DNA of 64,000 nt from Whitmania pigra (lineage: Eukaryota; Annelida; Clitellata; Hirudinida; Haemopidae): assembly GCA_021613335.1 (NCBI GenBank), contig JAJTWR010000032.1, positions 654,001 through 718,000 of the forward strand, written 5' to 3'. Each line of letters starts with the position of its first letter. Within the stretch, counting starts at the first letter, position 1. The position numbers were made by a program, and so were the translations under genes. The notes below the pieces were generated by a model that made no database searches, was not told the DNA's origin, and saw only the letters and a program-made list of their open reading frames with translations. This document shows positions 58,572 through 64,000 of this stretch, in pieces.

Positions 58572-59536
58572 CAGTGGTGGGTAGTTACTAACTATAAGTA
58601 GTTAACTACTTTAAAGTAGTTAGGAAGTAGTTAATAACTACTTTAAAGTAATTAGGAAGTAGTTAATAACTACTCTTAAAAAAAGTAGTTAAAAAATAGT
58701 AGTTAACTACTTTTAAAGTAGTTAAAGGAAGTTAAAGTAGTAGGAAGTAGTTAATAACTACTCTTAAAAAAGTAGTTAAAAAATAGTAGTTAACTACTTT
58801 TAAAGTAGTTATTAACTACAAATAGTTAACTACTTTTTAACTACTTTAAAAAAAAATTTTAAAATAAAATGAAGAAAAATAATTTTTTTCCAAAAGCCCT
58901 ACATCGTTAACAATCTCCACCTCTGCGGACAATGCAATGCGGCTCAGAACAGTGAATATGATGATTTATATGACTATGTGGAAAGTGTACCAAACTCTTG
59001 TGATAATGTGTTAGCTGAACAGCTTAATGATTATTTATCAAACTCCGCAAGAAATGTACAAACTCTACTTAATTATCCAACTGTTTGTGCTGCATTCATC
59101 AAGCTTAATTCAACATTACCAAGTTCGGCAGCAGTTGAAAGACTTTTTAGTGTAGCAGGGCAGGTTTTATGTAACAGACGATGTAAATTATCGGATAATC
59201 ATGTTGACATGATGATTTGTTCAAGAGATCGCCTGAAACATCCACTGAATACTTCTGTTTTTGATTAATTTGGACAATAAAATTTTGTTGAAAATGTTAC
59301 ACTAGTGTAAATAAATATGCTAATAATTATGTCTTGTTCAATAGTCCAGAAAATTAATTTTATCAAATGTCAACGGAAAAGTAGTTAAAAAGTAGTTAAC
59401 TACTATGCAAGTAGTTAAGGAGTAGTTACTAACTACTTATTTAAAAAGTAGTTAAAAATAGTTACTTACTACTTTTTTATAAATGTAGTTAACTACAGTA
59501 GTTAACTACTTTTTAAGTAGTTAAAGCCCATCACTG
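58572..59536 (+). mobile_element. hAT element, 965 bp, with perfect 8-bp TSD
   Basis: Flanked by CTAACCAA at 58564-58571 and 59537-59544. The left end is CAGTGGTGGGTAGTTACTAA; the right end reversed is CAGTGATGGGCTTTAACTAC. About 280 bp on the left and 155 bp on the right consist of AGTAGTTAACTACTTT-type motifs, each itself near-palindromic. The centre carries only the C-terminal hAT dimerisation domain (58978-59268). The RNase H-like catalytic core is absent, so it is non-autonomous. Identical TSDs and open frame suggest fairly recent movement by a transposase in trans. Confidence 0.93.
58978..59271 (+). pseudogene. hAT transposase C-terminal domain remnant
   Basis: The frame reads LNSTLPSSAAVERLFSVAGQ, then NRRCKLSDNHVDMMI and a stop: the classic hAT dimerisation signature (lPaSsaxvERxFSxxGxvxxxrRxxLxxxxvxxLlxl). 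There is no upstream catalytic domain in the element. The usual protein is about 600 residues; about 96 remain. Confidence 0.88.
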
Positions 59537-59814
59537 CTAACCAACGTAAATTGTTTTCGGAATTTTGGAGAAAACTTCAAATACGTTTTTGCAAAGTTGA
59601 AACTGCACTCCATCCAAGAACTTAAAATACGTTCAGACGCAATTTAATTAAATCCAGATGATTTCAGCATGAGTCAAACTGACAGATTTCTAAATCTAAA
59701 TGTCTAAATGTTATTTTTATATAAATTATTATTACGCAATAAGTGAAATTCAGGAAATAATGTTGATAATGCTTATTTTATTATTTAAGTTTAATCCATT
59801 ATTATATCAATTTG

Positions 59815-60916
59815 GGCACCCCGTCATAACAGCCCGGCGACAGAATAGCCCCGACAAAACAGCCCCGTCAAAATAGCCCGGCGTCAAAATAGCTCAAGAC
59901 AAAACAGCCCCGACAAAACCGCCCCGACAAAACAGCCCCGTCGAAACAGCCCGGCGTCAAAATAGCCCAGGACGGAAAAATCCCATCTAAATGGCCCCGT
60001 CAAAATAGCCCCGACAAAATAGCCCGGCGACAAAATAGCCCAGGACAAAACAACCCGGCGACAAAATAGCCCCGCGACAAAATAGCCCCGACAAAACAGC
60101 CCCGTCAAAACAGCCCTGTCACCAGGGTCGGACTGGCTTAAAAAACCGGCCCGGGAAATTTTATTTAACTCCTAGTTTGATCAACTTAAACTTGAGAAAC
60201 ACTAGAGTCTAAAATTTCTATTCACTATTAACTATTATAACAGCTTTTTCATCGTTTCACTAGTCGATGCTAAAACATCAATGATTTCGTTGTTATTGAT
60301 TCTTGGAAAAGAGTCTTTCTCACAAGACATCAGCATGAATGATCGTAGAATTGACTGGTTCAGAAAATTTCTTAATCTGCTCAAAACCTATTTCAATTTT
60401 GAAAACGACCTCTCAAAAAGCAACTAGTGATGAGGATAATGTCAACACAAATTTGTAAGCCAGATACAAATTTGAATAAGCAAGACTATGCAAATTAAAC
60501 TTCTGGAGAACAATAATAACAACAAACAATACTCAAAACGGTCAAAGCATTCAATCCATTATTTCGAATTAAATTTTGATTCAGTTTCACAACATTTTTT
60601 AAAAATACTTTGACATGGAGCTATCATGGGGCTATTTTGACGGGGCTATTTTGTCGCGGGGCTATTTTGTCGCCGGGTTGTTTTGTCCTGGGCTATTTTG
60701 TCACCGGGCTATTTTGTCGGGGCTATTTTGACAGGGCCATTTTGACGGGGCTATTTTGTCTTGGGCTATTTTGACGCCGGGCTGTTTCGACGGGGCTGTT
60801 TTGTCGGGGCGGTTTTGTCGGGGCTGTTTTGTCTTGAGCTATTTTGACGCCGGGCTATTTTGACGGGGCTGTTTTGTCGGGGCTATTCTGTCGCCGGGCT
60901 GTTATGACGGGTCACC
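59815..60916. mobile_element. Foldback element, 1,102 bp, second copy, 9-bp TSD
   Basis: Flanked by perfect ATCAATTTG duplications (59806-59814 and 60917-60925). Same ends, arms and middle as 42167-43239, including the hAT terminus (CAGGGTCGGACTGGC at 60123) and the hAT dimerisation-domain remnant. Here the remnant carries a one-base insertion near 60418 that breaks its frame. Arms are slightly longer through extra repeat units. Confidence 0.9.
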
Positions 60917-60925
60917 ATCAATTTG

Positions 60926-61620
60926 TTCTATTTATTTAAAATCATCCGTCTTGCTATTTATAAATATACATGTAATAATATTAATATAAATATAATATAT
61001 AATATTTAGTTACAGTTAATAGATAATTATAAATATATATTTTTAAATATTAATGGTAATACTATTTTAATTTTCTCGTAAGTCTTCATCATGGATTATT
61101 TGTTTTATTTTTTTATTTGCTGATAAAAAGAAAGTTTATTTGAAAATGTTGCTTTGAAAGTCGGTTGAAATGTTTTCGAGACTCGAAAGCTCTCCAAGAT
61201 CAAAAAGTTTCGTAAAATTTAAAAATTATTGACAAAAGCATTTTCATTTATTAATGAATTTTCAATTAAATTTTCAGTTTTTCGATGTCTTTTCGACCCA
61301 GTACGAATGCTGTTTTAAATGTTTGAACTGAAAATAATAAAGCTAAAAGCAAATTTTGACGTGTGCTTAAATTTTTTTCTTATTAATTTGAATAATTTTT
61401 TGAGGAAAAAAAAATAATTATTTTAAAATTCAAACAATAATTCCTAAAAATGCACTTAGAAATTCGTTGCACTTAGAAAGTCTATTTTCAACATTTTAAC
61501 ACAAATTTGCAACTTGAACCAACGAATGTTAAGGAATTTTAATATTTCCTCGTTATGCATTTTATTCTAAAATCATCATTATCATATTACTCCATTTGTA
61601 ATTTAGTTAGAAATTATAAT
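60926..61620. other. AT-rich intergenic stretch
   Basis: No gene or repeat recognised beyond short A/T runs. Confidence 0.5.
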
Positions 61621-61623
61621 TAG

Positions 61624-61989
61624 TCATTTAACAAACACCTCCAGTTCACAAATGCTCAGATATCCACCGTTTCCCAATGCCGATTGAAGGACGACAAATT
61701 TGGCAGAAGGCATCTCAGAGGTGCAGCTGATTGTGGTCCACTGACCAGCACTTGGCGAACTTTTAAGAACTCCACACAGTGGATAGTGTCCTCTTGAAGG
61801 TGTTTCAATCTTCCAAGAACTGTTTGTTACTCCAACTGTCATGCCCACATATCGAATAGCTGTGTTCGAAAAGAATCGAATAGAATAAAGTACCGATGTT
61901 TGATAGTTTAAAATATTAATATGCAAATAGTCTTTTGATAATTCTGGTTGGTGCCATCTTGGTAGTGTTAAATAAATAATTTTATCGCT
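61624..61989 (-). CDS. Fucolectin/F5-8C-like domain, C-terminal fragment
   Basis: On minus the frame reads IRYVGMTVGVTNSSWKIETP, then YPLCGVLKSSPSAGQWTTIS and KFVVLQSALGNGGYLSICEL before EVFVK and a stop. The pattern (xVGVTN, C, P..G....I.C, fVxvQ....xyLxicElEVf) is that of the fucolectin-tachylectin-pentraxin branch of discoidin-like domains, which bind sugars outside the cell. Only about the last 85 residues fit. The first 35 residues fit poorly and a stop precedes a plausible earlier piece (NHMKVSWLTPDS, about 62040-62000), suggesting a frameshift or missed exon border. It may be the last exon of a secreted lectin or of a receptor, or a decayed copy. Confidence 0.6.
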   Translation of the reverse strand, partial: SDKIIYLTLPRWHQPELSKDYLHINILNYQTSVLYSIRFFSNTAIRYVGMTVGVTNSSWKIETPSRGHYPLCGVLKSSPSAGQWTTISCTSEMPSAKFVVLQSALGNGGYLSICELEVFVK

Positions 61990-62106
61990 CAAAGTGGAGT
62001 GGGTTTTTAGAGTCAGGGGTCAGCCAGGAGACTTTCATGTGGTTTCCTACAGGAGACGAAATTTATAACTAAGAACAGTTCAAGAAGATCAAGTCTAACA
62101 ATTTGG

Positions 62107-64000
62107 TTGTCTAATGTGGATTCCTTATCAAATAAATTTATAGAGTTTCAACATCTTGTGGAGCTTCATGCTAAAACTGATCTGATATTTCTAAACGAGA
62201 CTAATCCCAAGCATTCAAAATCCATTCACTTATTGTCAGAATATCAGATAAATGGGAGGCAAATTTTGTCATGTGGTTTTCAAAAAGAGAGGTACAGAGG
62301 GATAATGTTGTATCACAAAGAAAGCCTTTTGATCAGTGAAATTATTTTGGAGAGTGAATTTCTGGAGAAATTATGTGTCACAGTAGTAACTTCACATGGA
62401 TTTCTCAATGTACTGATGATTTACAGAAGTCCAAATAGTTCATCAGACAACAACGACAAATTAATGCAGTTGTTGGGGGAATTTTTTTGTTTGGAAGGAG
62501 ATCATTTGCTCATAGGAGATTTTAATTTCCCAGATATTGATTGGTTAACGACAAGTTGTTCAGGTTCTACAACAAAGATTGAAAATAGATTTTTGAATTT
62601 TTTGGATGACAGATTTCTGACTCAACACGTCATGGAACCAACGAGATTTAGATTCGGACAAATTGCACATATCCTTGATTTGGTGATATCAAATGATATA
62701 GTAGAGAATGTTGTTTGCCTCGCACCATTGGGAGGTAGCGACCACTTTATTGTTTCGTTCAATGTTATATGTGATGTTGAAGATAGCGCCAGAGCTAGAA
62801 GAAAGCCCTGCTATGATTTAGGAGATTACACCAGTTTAAATAATGAACTTGATAACAAGCTGGTGGATGTTTTGGAACCCTCTTTGACTCTTGAATCAAA
62901 GTGGACAGCCTTTAAAAATACTTTAAAAGAGATGACAAAAAAACACATACCCCACAGACTGTGCAAAAAGTTTAGATTCAAAATGACACCAGAGCTTCAT
63001 GAATTAATAACGAGGAAACACTATTGCTGGAGACAGATCTTCAGGTATGGTGACACGAACAGAATCAACGAATTCAAAGACCTTAGAAAAAGAGTAAAAA
63101 AATTGTCTGTGAAGCTAAATATAGAAAGCCAGAATCAATTAGCAATCAAATTCAAATCAAATCCAAAATTATTCTGGAATCATGTACAAAAGAAAACAAG
63201 AAGTAAAGATGCAATCAGTACAATCTCAGTGGACGGCACTGATTTGATCGGAGGCAAGGAGAAGGCACAGGCTTTTGCGGACTTTTTTGCATCAGTGTAT
63301 ATCACGGATTCAGGTTCGGAAGGGACACCTGTTTTCAATCCCACAGTTCCGGGAGTCGAGATGGAGGAGGTTCGGATCGACATAGATGTACTGTGTAGGA
63401 AGTTGAAAGATCTAAACAGCAGTAAATCAGCGGGACCAGATGGAATTCCATCCAAGAGTTTTAAAAGAGACACGGGAATCGATAAAGTGTTATTTGAAAC
63501 ACATCTTCGATTGCTCCATTCAGTCAGGGGTGGTGGTGGAAGACTGGAGATCTAGCTATGTGGTTCCTCTGTTCAAAAAAGGAATAAAAAGTGTAGTTTC
63601 AAACTATAAACCTGTGTCGTTGACATCGGTTTGTAGCAAAATATTAGAATCAATCATTAAAACCATCTGATAGCTCACTTTTCAAGAAACGATCTTTTCG
63701 CTCAAAATCAGTTTGGATTTTTACCATCTCGTTCTACGACTCTCCAAATGCTCAGATTTATGGACACTTACCAGTGCGGTGGAGGACGGAGATGAAGTTG
63801 ATGTAATTTACACGGACTTGGAAAAAGCCTTCGATAAGATCTCGCATGAAAAGCTACTCTTCAAGCTAGAGAGATATGGGGTGCACCACATGGTGGTTGT
63901 GTGGATTGGTAATTATTTGTCGGGCCGGAGTTTTCAGGTGAGGGTCGGTGGGGAGCTGTCAGACTCGTTGCCTGTGAACTAGCGGGGTCCCTCAAGGCAG
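62107..64000 (+). mobile_element. LINE ORF2 (endonuclease and RT start), degenerate, cut by window end
   Basis: The first frame (62107-63555) covers an apurinic endonuclease (LVELHAKTDLIFLNET, MIYRSPNS, LLIGDFNFPDIDW, LGGSDHFIVSFNV), a linker, and the RT entry block LNSSKSAGPDGIPSK near 63415. It shifts frame at about 63470. The RT continues in other frames: DWRSSYVVPLFKKGIKSVVS, NYKPVSLTSVCSKILESI, QFGFLPSRSTTLQ, then VDVIYTDLEKAFDKISHEKL with the first catalytic Asp. The FADD box would lie beyond 64000. At least three frameshifts or stops mark it as inactive. Distinct from the LINEs at 44955 and 11943. No start of the element is defined; it begins soon after the lectin fragment on the other strand. 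Confidence 0.85.

Noticed and set aside
59884..60108. Cys/Gly/Phe-rich 74-residue frame
   Set aside because: Translation of the foldback arm's tandem units; the same kind of peptide would arise from the other arm.

Overview
This is AT-rich, repeat-dense nuclear DNA from an animal. Genes have introns with GT-AG borders, there are no operons, and the mobile DNA is of animal type (LINEs, hAT elements, foldback elements, MITEs). The gene content is an arfaptin, Cys-loop receptors of the glycine/glutamate-chloride type and a peptide GPCR of the myosuppressin/DMSR type. It fits a protostome invertebrate, perhaps an annelid or mollusc. That placement is inference; no marker gene in the window settles it.

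Layout. 1-260: tail of a LINE, minus strand. 1293-1650: exon with TM1-TM3 of a peptide GPCR (minus), preceded by about 2.3 kb of GAT-type simple repeat that happens to stay open in several frames. 4600-8820: long AAT arrays around a decayed LINE reverse transcriptase and a decayed hAT transposase. 9150-20450: mostly AT-rich intergenic DNA with a deleted LINE (11943-13215), a second LINE tail in the opposite orientation (19660-20450), several minisatellites and one or two doubtful exons. 21129-26442: a complete eight-exon arfaptin gene (plus) whose exon phases join into an exact 472-codon frame. 26443-30560: repeat-rich non-coding DNA.

31300-57603 is the most informative part. Three genes for one Cys-loop receptor subunit lie head to tail on the minus strand: copy A (36753-40668, broken by frameshifts), copy B (47620-51532, intact, 392 codons) and copy C (54331-57603, intact, 392 codons). 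A and B sit in a tandem segmental duplication of about 10 kb (31386-41175 and 41468-about 52030). It also carries a hAT transposase relic and the front half of a LINE. Later insertions mark one copy or the other: a LINE tail only in the first hAT relic, a 1,073-bp foldback element only in the second. A 56-bp piece of the last arfaptin exon, with the end of its splice acceptor, lies at the junction between the two units. A DHX8/Prp22-like helicase retropseudogene lies between B and C.

57604-64000: a GAT microsatellite, a 965-bp hAT element with perfect 8-bp target duplications, a second foldback element (1,102 bp) with perfect 9-bp target duplications, a fucolectin/F5-8C-like domain fragment, and a LINE ORF2 that runs off the window end.

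The genes do not form one pathway. Arfaptin acts in trafficking at the Golgi, and the receptors and GPCR act at the cell surface. The most unusual points are the changed pore sequence of the receptor family and the foldback elements that carry the 3' end of a hAT transposon.
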